A stretch of 64,000 bases of DNA, from contig JBHGNT010000013.1 of assembly GCA_043228905.1 (NCBI GenBank), positions 15,252,001-15,316,000 on the forward strand, given 5' to 3'. Source of the DNA: Azolla caroliniana (Eukaryota; Polypodiophyta). Within the stretch, counting starts at the first letter, position 1. Every line of letters begins with the position of its first letter. Shown here in pieces: positions 22,618 to 31,999 of this stretch. The notes under the pieces are model-generated. The model had not been told where the DNA came from. It ran no database searches and saw nothing but the letters and a program-made list of their open reading frames with translations. Both the position numbers and the translations under genes were made by a program.

Positions 22618-25600
22618 TTACTCTTCGCCTGCCGGCCCTTCCTCGGCCCCGGATCGGTCGTCGCTGCTGTCCAGGAGAATCGGGTCGGGTTCGTCGTCGT
22701 GCCGCTTCTTGAAAGCTTTGATCCTCTTCCCGGCCACGGGTATCGCTATTCTCGTACCGTCGAGCTCCGCCAGATGATACGTCCCGTTGTCGTTGGCGCT
22801 CTGTACCGTGTACGGCCCGAACCATCTCCGTGCGAACTTCCGCGTTGCTCGGTGCTGGTTGTCGAGGCTGCTGTCGTAGACGAGCACCCAGTCACCTTCG
22901 TCGATTTTCTTCGGTCGTACCCGGTGCGTTCGGTCGAACCGGGCTTTGTTCTTTGTCCTCGCCACCCGGAGCTTCTCCGTAGCCAGTGCCACGTCCTCCG
23001 GTCTCCGCTCGAGCTGTCGTATACGTGCGGCCAACAACTCCTCCCGGCTCATCTCGTCCCTCCAGTCGACCGTTGCCCACGAGGAGATCGTCCGTTCAAT
23101 CGGCATGATCGGCTTCTGGCCGAACATGAGCTCCGTCGGCATGTACCCGGTTACCGAACTGTGCGTGGTCCGGTCTGCCCACAAAGCATAAGGTAGAAGT
23201 CGCGGCCAGTTACCGACTTGGCCTCCGCATGCCCGAACCAGCGCCTTGACGATCGGCCCGTGTCCGCGCTCCACCTTTCCATTCGCCTCCGGGTTGTACG
23301 CAGTGGTGAGCGAGAGTTTGACTCCCAGCCGATCGAACAGCTCCGCGGCTTCCTCGGCGTCCAACTCCCCTCGGTCAGCCACGATCTTCCCGACGCACCC
23401 GTACCGGCATATCACGTCCTCGATCAGGAACCGACACACGGCCGCGGTCGTCTTGTTCTGAAGGGCTCGGCCTTCCACCTGGTTCGTCAGGTCTTCCCGC
23501 GCTAGGACCAGATACCGCATCTGTCCTACCCCCATCGGCATCGTCACCAGATCTACCATCCATTTGAAGTGGATAGTCGGAGGGTACGTAGGGTGAAGCC
23601 CGTCCCGGTGTCGGACTATCGAGTGCATCTGACAACTCTCGCAAGTTGACACGAACCGATGCACGTCCCGGTACAATCCCGGCCACCAGTACTTCCCCTT
23701 CAGCTTTTCAAACGTCGCCCACGTTCCACGGTGCCCAGCCCAAGGGCTGTCGTGGTAGGCCGCCAGTAGCTCCTCCTGTTCTTCCTTCATCGCCACCACC
23801 CGGAGCGGGACGCCGTTCCTCTTCTTCGGGTGCTTCCACAAATGCCCATCTCGGAGAAGGAATCGATATGCTTTCTTCCGGATCCGGTTGGCCTCGTCCT
23901 TCGTCCATGACGCATCGGGCGTCATTGTCTTCAAAAACCCGCCGATCTGCAGCCACTCCCCGTCGTACTTGCTCGCGTCGAACTCGTTAAGCGCCGGAGT
24001 GCTCATCCCGTCGGTTGTTATGTATGCCGCCTCGAAGAAATCCACGCCGACTTCTTCGTCTTCCGAAACCATGCCGCCCTCGTCGTCGAACCTCGCCCTC
24101 GAAAGCATGTCGGCCATGGCGTTGTCTTTCCCGGAAATGTGTCGTATTTCCGGGTCCAGGGACTTGATGTACGCTATCCACCTGAGCATCGCCAGGTCCG
24201 GAGTCGCGCATCCGGAAACCATACCGAGAATCGGCAGGCAATCCGTCTCGATGATCACTTCCGTCCCTATCAGGTAGTCTTTGTCGGTCTTAACCGCCGA
24301 AACAATACCCCAGAGTTCGCGTTTAACCTGGGCGTATCCTCGCTGCCGTTCACTGAGGACTTTCGCGCCGAATCGGATCGGAAACCGATTGCCGTCCTCG
24401 TCTTCCTGGTTCACGACCCATCCGATCCCGGTCGGACTGGTATCCACCGTTATGAATACCGGGGTACCCTTCCCGTATACCGCCTTCCGGAGTGCCGGTG
24501 CCGCTGCAAGGGCCTCTTTCAGCTTCCAGACCGATGCCGCGTGCTCGTCTAGCCATTCGAACCTTCGCCCCTTTTTCAGCAACCCGTACAGTGGCTCCGC
24601 GACGTGTGCGTAATGCGGGATCCATATGTGGTAGAACGCGCATGCCCCCAGGAATCTCCGTACTTCCGTGACCGAGCTGCAGTCGGGCTTCATCGCGGAG
24701 ATGGCTTCTACCTTTGCCGGAGACGGTTTCCGGCCATATGGTCCGCACAGGTGTCCGACCACCATGATTTCTGACTGCCCGAAGGCCGACTTCTCCCCGG
24801 AGAAGGTGAGTCTCGCATCCTCTAGCCTTTGCAGCACCTTCTCGCAGTCGTCGATGTGCGTCGCCACGAATCGCCGGCATCCGTCCGGCCCGATCGTCTC
24901 GTCCTTTTCTTCCACCGGGCACCCCTTGATCGGGATGTCGTCCAGAAACGGCATGGTGATGTCCGGGATACAGTCCCTCAGAACCTTGTTCATCGCATTC
25001 ACCATGTGGGCCACCGAGTTGGTCCCTCCTTGCGGCAGTGTACACATCCGAACTAGGCCGAGGGGAGTTCGCATCGTCGTAATGTCTCTGCTCTCCACGG
25101 CCAGCTGGAACTGGTCGTACCCCGAGTATAGATCCCCGACCGAGTAAATTGACCTTCCGGCGAAGGCCTCCGCGAACTCGTCTATGGTCGGTCCGATCCC
25201 TGCGTTCCGAATGGTCACTCGATTGACCGGCTGCAGGTCCTGGATGAAGCGCAACGAACCGTTTTTCTTCGGTACGGTAAACCATCGATTCGAATATGGG
25301 GCGCTCGACGGCTCGAGAATTCCCATATCAACTTTCTGCCTCAGCAGCTCCATCAACTTCGGGATGTGAGCTCTCGGAACCGGGATTGGCTTGAGATTCC
25401 ATGGTACATGCGGTACCGTGAATATCACCATCGGCTCCACGATCGTCGGGTCAACGCACCCGATTTCCTCCGGCGAGAATGCGAAGGCTTTCCCGCGCCT
25501 TCCGAGCATTCTCCGAAACCGGTCTTCCTCCGCCGGCAGTAGGAACCCGCTCCCACCGATTTTGAGCTCTCGGAGCGTCTCGTCGGTGAAGGTGTGCCCT

Positions 25601-26112
25601 ATGCAGGCCGGATCTCGTAGACTAGGGTCCGATGCAACCCCTTTGATTCTCGACGCGCTGTCCTCCGGTAAGGGTGCCGCGACTGGCCTTACCTTCCGGT
25701 CCACAGTCTTGTACTTGGTGCTTACGTGGGCCGTCCGAACTGACTCGAGCCCTCGACCGAAGTCCGCGATGACTTCGTACATCTCCTCGGAACACACCGG
25801 TATCGTCCGGTCTTCGTTAAGGCCTTCTTCGACTACCTTTCCCAGCATTCCCAAGGTGTCGTCGAATGAGACCGCCTCCACGGCTCCGTTGATTTCCTCG
25901 TCCGGGCCGAGAACTCCGCACGCTCGAAGTCTCCCCTCCGCCTTTGTCTTCTCTCGGCCGCCGATGCCGACTATCGTACACGCTCCGCTGTCGGAGAACA
26001 AAAATTCCCTACCTATGGTACAAGGTTTCTTCGGTTTTATCGTACAGGTGTGGGGGTTTCCCGGGGTGTCCGGACTGTCGCGGCCCCACGCCTTGGCAGC
26101 CCTCTCTAAAAA
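22618..26112 (-). CDS. Gypsy pol: reverse transcriptase-RNase H-integrase
   Basis: Open from 26,121 (after a TAA in this frame) to TAA at 22,618-22,620; the feature starts at 26,112, where translation would enter by a -1 shift from gag (about 1164 codons). RT motifs are VPKKNGSLRF, DLYSGYDQFQ, LPQGGTNS and the active site FLDDIPIKG (about residue 390). RNase H has TVDTSPTGIGW (Asp, about 554), KRELWG (Glu) and ETDCLPIL (Asp). Integrase has the zinc site HDSPWAGH...CESCQ and the catalytic residues in WMVDLVT (Asp), VADRGELD (Asp) and NGKVERGH (Glu), then a GPY-type C-terminus. No stops or frameshifts seen, so it could encode all enzymes for reverse transcription and integration. No ATG lies near the start of the frame, consistent with expression as a fusion. 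Confidence 0.93.
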   Translation of the reverse strand, partial: FLERAAKAWGRDSPDTPGNPHTCTIKPKKPCTIGREFLFSDSGACTIVGIGGREKTKAEGRLRACGVLGPDEEINGAVEAVSFDDTLGMLGKVVEEGLNEDRTIPVCSEEMYEVIADFGRGLESVRTAHVSTKYKTVDRKVRPVAAPLPEDSASRIKGVASDPSLRDPACIGHTFTDETLRELKIGGSGFLLPAEEDRFRRMLGRRGKAFAFSPEEIGCVDPTIVEPMVIFTVPHVPWNLKPIPVPRAHIPKLMELLRQKVDMGILEPSSAPYSNRWFTVPKKNGSLRFIQDLQPVNRVTIRNAGIGPTIDEFAEAFAGRSIYSVGDLYSGYDQFQLAVESRDITTMRTPLGLVRMCTLPQGGTNSVAHMVNAMNKVLRDCIPDITMPFLDDIPIKGCPVEEKDETIGPDGCRRFVATHIDDCEKVLQRLEDARLTFSGEKSAFGQSEIMVVGHLCGPYGRKPSPAKVEAISAMKPDCSSVTEVRRFLGACAFYHIWIPHYAHVAEPLYGLLKKGRRFEWLDEHAASVWKLKEALAAAPALRKAVYGKGTPVFITVDTSPTGIGWVVNQEDEDGNRFPIRFGAKVLSERQRGYAQVKRELWGIVSAVKTDKDYLIGTEVIIETDCLPILGMVSGCATPDLAMLRWIAYIKSLDPEIRHISGKDNAMADMLSRARFDDEGGMVSEDEEVGVDFFEAAYITTDGMSTPALNEFDASKYDGEWLQIGGFLKTMTPDASWTKDEANRIRKKAYRFLLRDGHLWKHPKKRNGVPLRVVAMKEEQEELLAAYHDSPWAGHRGTWATFEKLKGKYWWPGLYRDVHRFVSTCESCQMHSIVRHRDGLHPTYPPTIHFKWMVDLVTMPMGVGQMRYLVLAREDLTNQVEGRALQNKTTAAVCRFLIEDVICRYGCVGKIVADRGELDAEEAAELFDRLGVKLSLTTAYNPEANGKVERGHGPIVKALVRACGGQVGNWPRLLPYALWADRTTHSSVTGYMPTELMFGQKPIMPIERTISSWATVDWRDEMSREELLAARIRQLERRPEDVALATEKLRVARTKNKARFDRTHRVRPKKIDEGDWVLVYDSSLDNQHRATRKFARRWFGPYTVQSANDNGTYHLAELDGTRIAIPVAGKRIKAFKKRHDDEPDPILLDSSDDRSGAEEGPAGEE

Positions 26113-26121
26113 TCCTCTCGG
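26106..26121 (-). other. Candidate -1 frameshift site between gag and pol
   Basis: On the minus strand gag ends GAT TTT TAG (26,114-26,106). The pol frame is -1 relative to gag and opens only after a TAA ending at 26,122, so the two frames overlap by about 16 nt. The run TTTTT (26,108-26,112) directly before the stop is the only homopolymer in that overlap and would allow a tRNA-Phe to slip back one base. It is not the canonical X XXY YYZ heptamer. Inference from frame geometry. Confidence 0.6.
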
Positions 26122-28232
26122 TTATCGGAACCGAGGGAGTCGCGGTTACGCTCGTGGTTCGGCCTAACCGTCAAAAACTGGACCGAATGGCGCCCGTCCT
26201 GGCTCTTGACCCGCGCATAGGCCGAACCGTTGTCCAGCACCTTGGTCTCCATTCGAGCCGCCGTGATGTACGGTTCTCCCAGTATGACGGAGTGCGATGA
26301 CGACTCCTGCACGAAGAAGTGCTGGTCTATCTCGACATCGCCGATCTTGACCCGTACATTCGGGCAGGCCCCGTGAAGTTCCTCGGTGGCGCGCGTCGCC
26401 GCCCTTATCTTCCACCCGTGCTTGGTGTTGATCGGCCATTTGCCCTTCTTATAGAAGTCCATGGACATCAAATTGATCTCCGATCCGTGGTCCACCAAAG
26501 CTATCACCGGTTCCTGGACATCGCCGATCTTCACCGGGGTTTCCGTGGTCGCTCGGGCCCAGTGCGGTCTCGAATAGTGGCTTTCCGCCCACTCGTCTCC
26601 CAGCGCCATGTCGTCTAGGTGCGTCGTCCGCACTTCCACCGGTCTTTCCGGTTCTGTCTCCGTTGACAGCCTCTTCCGTTTCACCAAGTCCACGATGGAG
26701 TCGTGGAACTCCTTCTTGGCGATTCCCAGCACCTCCCGTAGCGACAGCTCCACCTTGCTGTCGAGGATCCGTTCCTCCAGGACCTTTCGTAAGTCCGTGG
26801 TTCTTTCTATCTCCGTCCCCAGACGGTACCCGCCCTTCTGGGGTTTATCTTGCGTACCGGCCCCGCCGGCTTCGTCCCGTCGTGGCCCGGACCGGGTCTC
26901 GTATCGTTGTGAGGGCCCGGTCGTCCCGGGTTTCCCCACCCGCTTCTCTTCTACCAGAGCCTCGTAGTTCCGGCAAGCGGCTTCCACGAAGCCCGTCTTT
27001 TCCTCGACCGGGTCGCTCCACCCGGTCATCTCCCGTACCCGTTTCTCCGCACGGCCCGATTCCTCCCTTTTAAGCCCTGCACCGGCAAGGCCTTCCAGCA
27101 TCGTCGGCCAGAATCCGGCTTTGCTTTCCTTCCGGGCCTCGCCGCCCCCGACTCGAATACCGGCCGACGCCGAGTAGTGGACGGTTTCCGCATGTCGGGC
27201 CGCCGCCTCTTCCATCAACCTCTTCATTCCGCCTCGCCCGTCGTTTCGGTTTAGGGCCCTTCTCGTGTCGTTGGCGTGAACCCGGCCTTCCCATAGGTAC
27301 ACCACCCGGTTCCTCAGCGCCTCTGCGAAATCGCCGCAGTCTTTTCGGATGTGGCCGACCCCGTCGCACCACATGCACCTGTTCCCTGCCGCCGGCCGTC
27401 GGTCACGAGCAGGTCCTCCGCCTTCTCTGCGGGCTTGTGCGATTTGGAGGTCTTTTATCGCCCTCGTCAGTTCCTCCAACGCAGCTCCCCCAGTCGAGCC
27501 TCCGATCATGCCGGTCGGAGCCGAACCGGATTCCAGCCACTCCCGAGTCTCTTCCCTTCGCACCGGCTGCGCCGGCTCGAGTTTCCTCGCCGCGACTGAG
27601 CCCGACCCGGTTGCTCTGTCATCCTCCCATTCTCGCCGTTTGTCGAAACGGCCGCAGGCTCTCTTGACCGCCGCCCAGTCGGCTGTCAGCCCATCTTCGG
27701 TTTCTAGCAGGGCGCCCACGTGACTCCGATCCCTCTCGTCAACCGATTTGACGAACAGCAGGACCCGGCTTGTATCCAGGACCATCCTGTCAAGCGCCGA
27801 AAGGCGCGCGAAGTTCTCCTCGAACTCCCGGAGGAGTGCCGACGCATTCCTTCCTTTCCCGGGAGACTCCACCCACTCCATGAAGCTTCGCTTCGAAAGC
27901 CGGAGCGCGTCGTCCAGTCCGTATTTTTCCAGGAGCCGACCTTCGAACTCCTCCCAGGTACGGCTCTCCGCCCGCACCTCGAGCACCTCCGAGTGGATGC
28001 TCGGCATCGCCACTCGGGGAAAACCGGCAAGACGCCTGTCTTCCGGAATGTCCCGCATTAACATTTCTGCACCGTAGGACGCCAGGTACTTCGTGGCATC
28101 TTTTCCGGTGAATCGACCGATCGTTCCGACGACCGCCTCAATAGCTCTATCGAGGGCGCCGGTGCCCTCGCGCGCGCTTACTATCCGATCCACGGCCGAA
28201 GCCATGGCCTCTGCAAGATCCGCCCCCTTCAT
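26106..28232 (-). CDS. Gypsy gag-protease polyprotein
   Basis: Starts at the first ATG after the primer site (28,232; the frame is open upstream to 28,259 but without ATG) and ends at TAG 26,106, giving 708 residues. The N-terminal part is a gag of about 230 residues. A CCHC knuckle, CMWCDGVGHIRKDC, lies near residue 286. The C-terminal aspartic protease has VIALVDHGSEINLMS (about 577), so the usual D-T/S-G is D-H-G, and VILGEPYI downstream as the flap/partner motif. Gag packages the RNA and the protease matures the particle. Only ~43 nt lie between LTR and ATG, an unusually short leader. The pol frame follows by -1 frameshift. Confidence 0.9.
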   Translation of the reverse strand: MKGADLAEAMASAVDRIVSAREGTGALDRAIEAVVGTIGRFTGKDATKYLASYGAEMLMRDIPEDRRLAGFPRVAMPSIHSEVLEVRAESRTWEEFEGRLLEKYGLDDALRLSKRSFMEWVESPGKGRNASALLREFEENFARLSALDRMVLDTSRVLLFVKSVDERDRSHVGALLETEDGLTADWAAVKRACGRFDKRREWEDDRATGSGSVAARKLEPAQPVRREETREWLESGSAPTGMIGGSTGGAALEELTRAIKDLQIAQARREGGGPARDRRPAAGNRCMWCDGVGHIRKDCGDFAEALRNRVVYLWEGRVHANDTRRALNRNDGRGGMKRLMEEAAARHAETVHYSASAGIRVGGGEARKESKAGFWPTMLEGLAGAGLKREESGRAEKRVREMTGWSDPVEEKTGFVEAACRNYEALVEEKRVGKPGTTGPSQRYETRSGPRRDEAGGAGTQDKPQKGGYRLGTEIERTTDLRKVLEERILDSKVELSLREVLGIAKKEFHDSIVDLVKRKRLSTETEPERPVEVRTTHLDDMALGDEWAESHYSRPHWARATTETPVKIGDVQEPVIALVDHGSEINLMSMDFYKKGKWPINTKHGWKIRAATRATEELHGACPNVRVKIGDVEIDQHFFVQESSSHSVILGEPYITAARMETKVLDNGSAYARVKSQDGRHSVQFLTVRPNHERNRDSLGSDNREDF

Positions 28233-28255
28233 TTCCCACTCTTCTGCCGCCTCTT

Positions 28256-28275
28256 TCACGTCGGGTTCACCAAGA
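28256..28275 (-). other. Primer-binding site of the young gypsy element
   Basis: Directly after the 5' LTR the minus strand reads TCTTGGTGAACCCGACGTGA. The non-autonomous element has the same site with two or three changes. The priming tRNA is not identified. Confidence 0.75.
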
Positions 28276-28993
28276 TGTCGTGGTTACTACGCCCTTGCGT
28301 GTAGAAAGGAGGAGGGACCACGGGGGTCTCGAACCGAAGAGCGAGAGAGAGAGAAGAAAGAGAGAGAGACCCGATTACACAGAACCGAAGATCCGATTGC
28401 GCAGAACCGACGATTGCACAGGGACACGGCCCAACAAACAGAGATCACAAATGAACGCCGACACAGATGGACGCAACAACGAGAGATAAGTACTTATGAA
28501 TGCAAGAAAACAACAGACTAAAGTATTACAACCCACGGTGGGGCACAAAATAGATGCTAACGAAAACGAACAGGGCGGCGAACAGCTGCCGACCCCTGTA
28601 TGTCGCGACGCACAGAAGGGGAAAACAGGTCGGAGGTGCTGCAGGACGCACTCGGGGCGTTCCACGGAACAGCGCAAGCCTCCTCGAAACCTGCACAGGT
28701 ACGCGATGGAGCAGAAGACAGAGAGAGCAGGAGTGAGAGAGAAGCTCCGAAATCGGTTCGGCAGCACTTCGTCCTCTCCGCAGGAGATCCCCCTTTCTCC
28801 TATTCTCCCTCTTCCTTTTTATAGCCCGTCAAGCGGCCGTTTGGCATTAACTGCATACCAACCGAATCTGCCCACCTAGGATCCTCGTATGTACCTACTT
28901 CGTCCTTAGGTACTTCTTGGCGCGCGTGTGTGTAGAGCCGTTTCCCACGCCTTGTTCCTCCGATTCCTCTTGTGGGCGGTTTTCTTCACGACA
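28276..28993 (-). repeat. 5' LTR of the young gypsy element
   Basis: 718 bp, almost identical to 21,826-22,545. As the upstream LTR it would drive transcription; its TATA-like motif is at about 28,816-28,826 on the minus strand. Confidence 0.95.
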
Positions 28994-30170
28994 ACGTGTA
29001 ATACGTTCATCAGCTTCCCTCCCTGTCCGACGTGGCTCAAAGGGACTTCTATGACATGCACGATTGGGTGAGGAGTGTCGTCTTCGGTTTCGACGACTCC
29101 CGGTTGTTCCTATTTCTCCAAGAAAGAGAACCACTCTTTGTGGTTCGTCATGTGATTCGGCGCACTGGAATCAATGTACCACACTTCCTCCGATTTGGAA
29201 GTGGTCTTCTTCATCAAGTTAGCCTCGTGTTTCATCACCAAGGCTAGCCCTTTACCGGCTTTTCCGGTTTTGGATCCTCCCGATGCTTCTGTGTAGTGCG
29301 AGTATTACCGGTTCTCTCTGCCGACCTTGCCGGATCCGGATCTGTTCGAATCGGCGCGCTTCTTCCAGCACTCGCTTTCTCGATGGCCCTTTTTACCATA
29401 GTACCAACATTCCATGTCGGCCTTTGCTTGCCGGCCTCTGGCACCGCCTTGACGATACGTTCTCTGTGCCTTTGGTCCTGCCCTTGCTGGCCGCTACCAT
29501 TGCGAGCCGACCCGCCTCGTCCACCACGCCCACAAGGCTGATCCGCCTCCGTATACAGCATCCGGCTATCGATGGGTTCACTTGTTGACGCACCGGCGTG
29601 GTTCTCCTCTACAAGGAGCATCGACTGTAAGTCGAAAAATGACGGCGTATTCTCCCTTGTACATAACGTTGTTCGGAATGCTATGAACGTAGACGTTAGG
29701 CCCCCAAGACAGATCTGCACCATCTCATCTTCCTCTACAATGACGTTGATAGAGGCAAGTGAGTCACATATCTCTTTGATTCGGGCCGTGTAATCGACTA
29801 CCGACATGTCCTTCTATCGGACATTGCTCAACTCCTGTCGGAGTTGCAGCTTCTGGACCGTAGTGCTTGCCGTGAAAACCTTCTTCAGGTTTCCCCAAGC
29901 TTCGTTTGGCGTCTTGGCATCTCGGACATGGCTTAGCAGCTGGTGTCCGACACTGGACGGAAAGTAGTACATCACTCTACTTGCCGCTTGTTCCCACACT
30001 GGGAAGTCCTTGTGTGCCGCATCAGGTGTTGTGTCGTTAGCTCCGTCGACATAGCTCCAATAACCATGCCCAAGCAAGTATTGGTGCATCTTGTATGACC
30101 AAGATGCGTAGTTGGATCTGTCGAGCTTCTCCACTGGGAGCGAGCTTGCCATTCCACTATTCATCACTTC
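28994..30170 (-). pseudogene. Copia C gag and protease start
   Basis: From ATG 30,167 the frame reads a UBN2-type gag (LDRSNYASWSYKMHQYLL...VWEQAASRVMYYF), then an in-frame TAG at 29,814-29,816, then KDMSVVDYTARIKEI and MVQICLGGL. The zinc knuckle reads CWYYGKKGHRESEC: the second Cys of CCHC is Tyr. The protease region near 29,180 reads WYIDSSAPNHMT, DSS instead of DSG, and continues to the gypsy insertion point inside MNVLHVPTITKNL. These changes make gag-protease non-functional. Confidence 0.85.
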
Positions 30171-30225
30171 TCTTAGGGTTTGTCTTCAGATGCTGATGTC
30201 GGTTGTAGAGGTTCTCAACCCTCGT

Positions 30226-30237
30226 GCTCTGATACCA
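30226..30237 (-). other. Primer-binding site of copia C
   Basis: TGGTATCAGAGC on the minus strand, immediately next to the 5' LTR. Complementary to the 3' end of plant initiator tRNA-Met, the usual copia primer. Confidence 0.95.
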
Positions 30238-30286
30238 TGTAAAAACGAAGGTGCGGAAGCGTTAGGCAACCAACTTAGCCGGATAG

Positions 30287-30336
<50 letters not shown>

Positions 30337-30666
30337 ACACACAGAAGGTACTCAGGAGAGACAGAGAAAGAGCAGCACAAAATAAATCTATTATGAACAG
30401 CTCTATAAAATTCTCTTGTATATACAACGTGCTCAACAACACTATTTATACAAGTCCTAAGAGGACTGACAGAAGTACAATGTACTTCAATGCTCACACG
30501 AGCGTCTGACACTAACTATGAGACATTAACTACCTAGTAGTCTAGGATGCTACTAGGCTTCCGATTACTGCTTGATCCATCTCACCAGCTCCCCAACTCA
30601 CCGGCTCACCGATCCGGCTCAAGCTTATTCATCCAATCCGGATCCAGTTGAGCTTGCCGCTCAACA
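30238..30666 (-). repeat. 5' LTR of copia C
   Basis: TGTAAAAACGAAGGTGC...GCCGCTCAACA on the plus strand, with a (GA)n tract at about 30,288-30,331 and TATAAATA on the minus strand near 30,448. It lacks ~39 bp that are present near the inner edge of the 3' LTR. Confidence 0.93.
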
Positions 30667-30671
30667 GGAGG

Positions 30672-31912
30672 CTGACCGGATAGCTCAGGTTGGGTCGAGT
30701 GATCGTGAGGTAGAAGAGACTCCCGAGTAGTTGTCGATACTGAGTCGGCTCACACTCTTCCATGTCGAAGTCGGTATCAAGTTTGAGGTTTCGATCGAGA
30801 GGGGTTGCCAAAGATTTGCACTCAGTCATCCTAAACTGGTATAACAAGTTGAGGATGTAGTGCCCTTGAGAGATCATAATGCTGGCCAGAGTCCAAATTA
30901 CCTCGATGCCACGGAAGTAATGGAGCTCCTTCATGTCCATCATCTCGATTTTTCTAGAGACGAGGGACTTGACCTTGTTAATGTCGACTAGATCCTCACC
31001 TCCAATGACGAGATCATCCACGTGTAGAATGATGACAATCGAACTTCCCGAATCGCTTCTTGTGTAGACGAAGTTGTCGGATTTTGACATTTGAAACCTA
31101 ATTCGATGAAGATATTGATCTTCGAATGCCAAGCACGCGGTGCTTGCTTAAGGCCGTGGAGAGGCTTCTTGAGTCAGCGGATGACTTTCAGATGGATGTT
31201 GGATTCGAAGCCAGGTGGTTGTACCATGTACACCTCCTCTTCTAATTTGCCTTGAAGAAAGGTGTTCTTGACGTCCATCTTATGGAGGTGCCACCTTTTC
31301 GCCACTGCAAGTGCAATCACGGTCCGCACAACCGTCATCTTTGCCATCGGGGCAAAGGTCTCTTCATAGTCGACTCCATGTGTTTGTGCGTATCCTTTCA
31401 CTACAAGTCGGGCTTTGTAGCGGTTGATGGAATCGTCGACATTATAGTTCACTTTGTATATCCATATGCAGTTGAGTGCCTTCTTCTACGGTGAGTGGGA
31501 GATTAGATCCCATGTCTCGTTTTCGCATAGTGCATGCATCTCCTCGTTCATTCCTTCGACCCATCATGGATCCTCTACTGCTTCGAAAAAGTTTTCTGGT
31601 TCTCGAATTGTCGCCACTTTCATCATAAAGGCAGTGGTATGCCATATAGTCGTTGTAGCCGAATTGGCTAACAATATTATTCTCACGGGTGGGGCGACGG
31701 AGTTTTTCGTTCGCCGTGGCAATGGCTTTCTTTAGACTTGGTGTCCTCATGATAGGTACATCTAAGCCACCGGACTCACTGTCGAGGGAGTGAGTCGATT
31801 CATTGTCGTCGAATTGATCGTCAGATTCATATTCTGGCCGAGATGTGCTTTGGTCGCTTGGCGGCTCTTGTGGCCCACTAAGCCTTGTCATAATCGGGCT
31901 TTCTTCGAACAT
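30672..31912 (-). pseudogene. Copia B linker and reverse transcriptase
   Basis: Minus strand reads MFEESPIMTRLSGPQEP and an acidic linker, FGYNDYMAYH, then NYNVDDSINRYKARLVVKGY, FAPMAKMTVVRTVIALAVA and DVKNTFLQGKLEEEVYMVQP. The active site follows as LHVDDLVIGGEDL, where the usual Y of YVDD is H. Frameshifts lie near 31,600, 31,450 and 31,150. It is cut at 30,671 by copia C; RNase H continues at 17,631. Confidence 0.83.
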
Positions 31913-31999
31913 GTGTTCAAGTCGAACTTCGTCTTCTATGTTTTCGAGTTAATTCGTAAATGGTTCGGAAAGAGTTTGGCTCGGGTTCGTACCATGATG

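Larger units (their letters stand above)
21826..28993 (-). mobile_element. Intact-looking, young Ty3/gypsy element (minus strand)
   Basis: LTRs of 720 bp (21,826-22,545) and 718 bp (28,276-28,993) differ, by my reading, only by one substitution (22,222/28,672) and one TG repeat unit. Termini are TGTCGTG...CACGACA. It sits inside copia C protease coding sequence; the flanks repeat ACGT (21,822-21,825 and 28,994-28,997), or AACGT if the terminal A is shared. PBS, polypurine tract, gag-protease (28,232-26,106) and RT-RNase H-integrase (26,112-22,618) are all open. It is probably recent and possibly still active. I see no chromodomain after the integrase. Confidence 0.95.
17632..30671 (-). mobile_element. 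Ty1/copia element C (minus strand) with both LTRs and TSD GGAGG
   Basis: LTRs are 17,637-18,104 and 30,238-30,666; TSD GGAGG lies at 17,632-17,636 and 30,667-30,671. The primer site TGGTATCAGAGC directly follows the 5' LTR, and a polypurine tract directly precedes the 3' LTR. Gag, protease, integrase, RT and RNase H follow in copia order. It is interrupted by a young gypsy element at 21,826-28,993. Stops and frameshifts in gag, RT and RNase H make it non-functional. The LTRs differ by many substitutions and by indels (468 versus 429 bp), so it is clearly older than its gypsy passenger. Confidence 0.92.

Noticed and set aside
28232-28259. Upstream GTG start for gypsy gag
   Set aside because: The frame is open to 28,259, but this part lies in the primer-site region and has no ATG. 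ATG at 28,232 is the first one and sits properly downstream.
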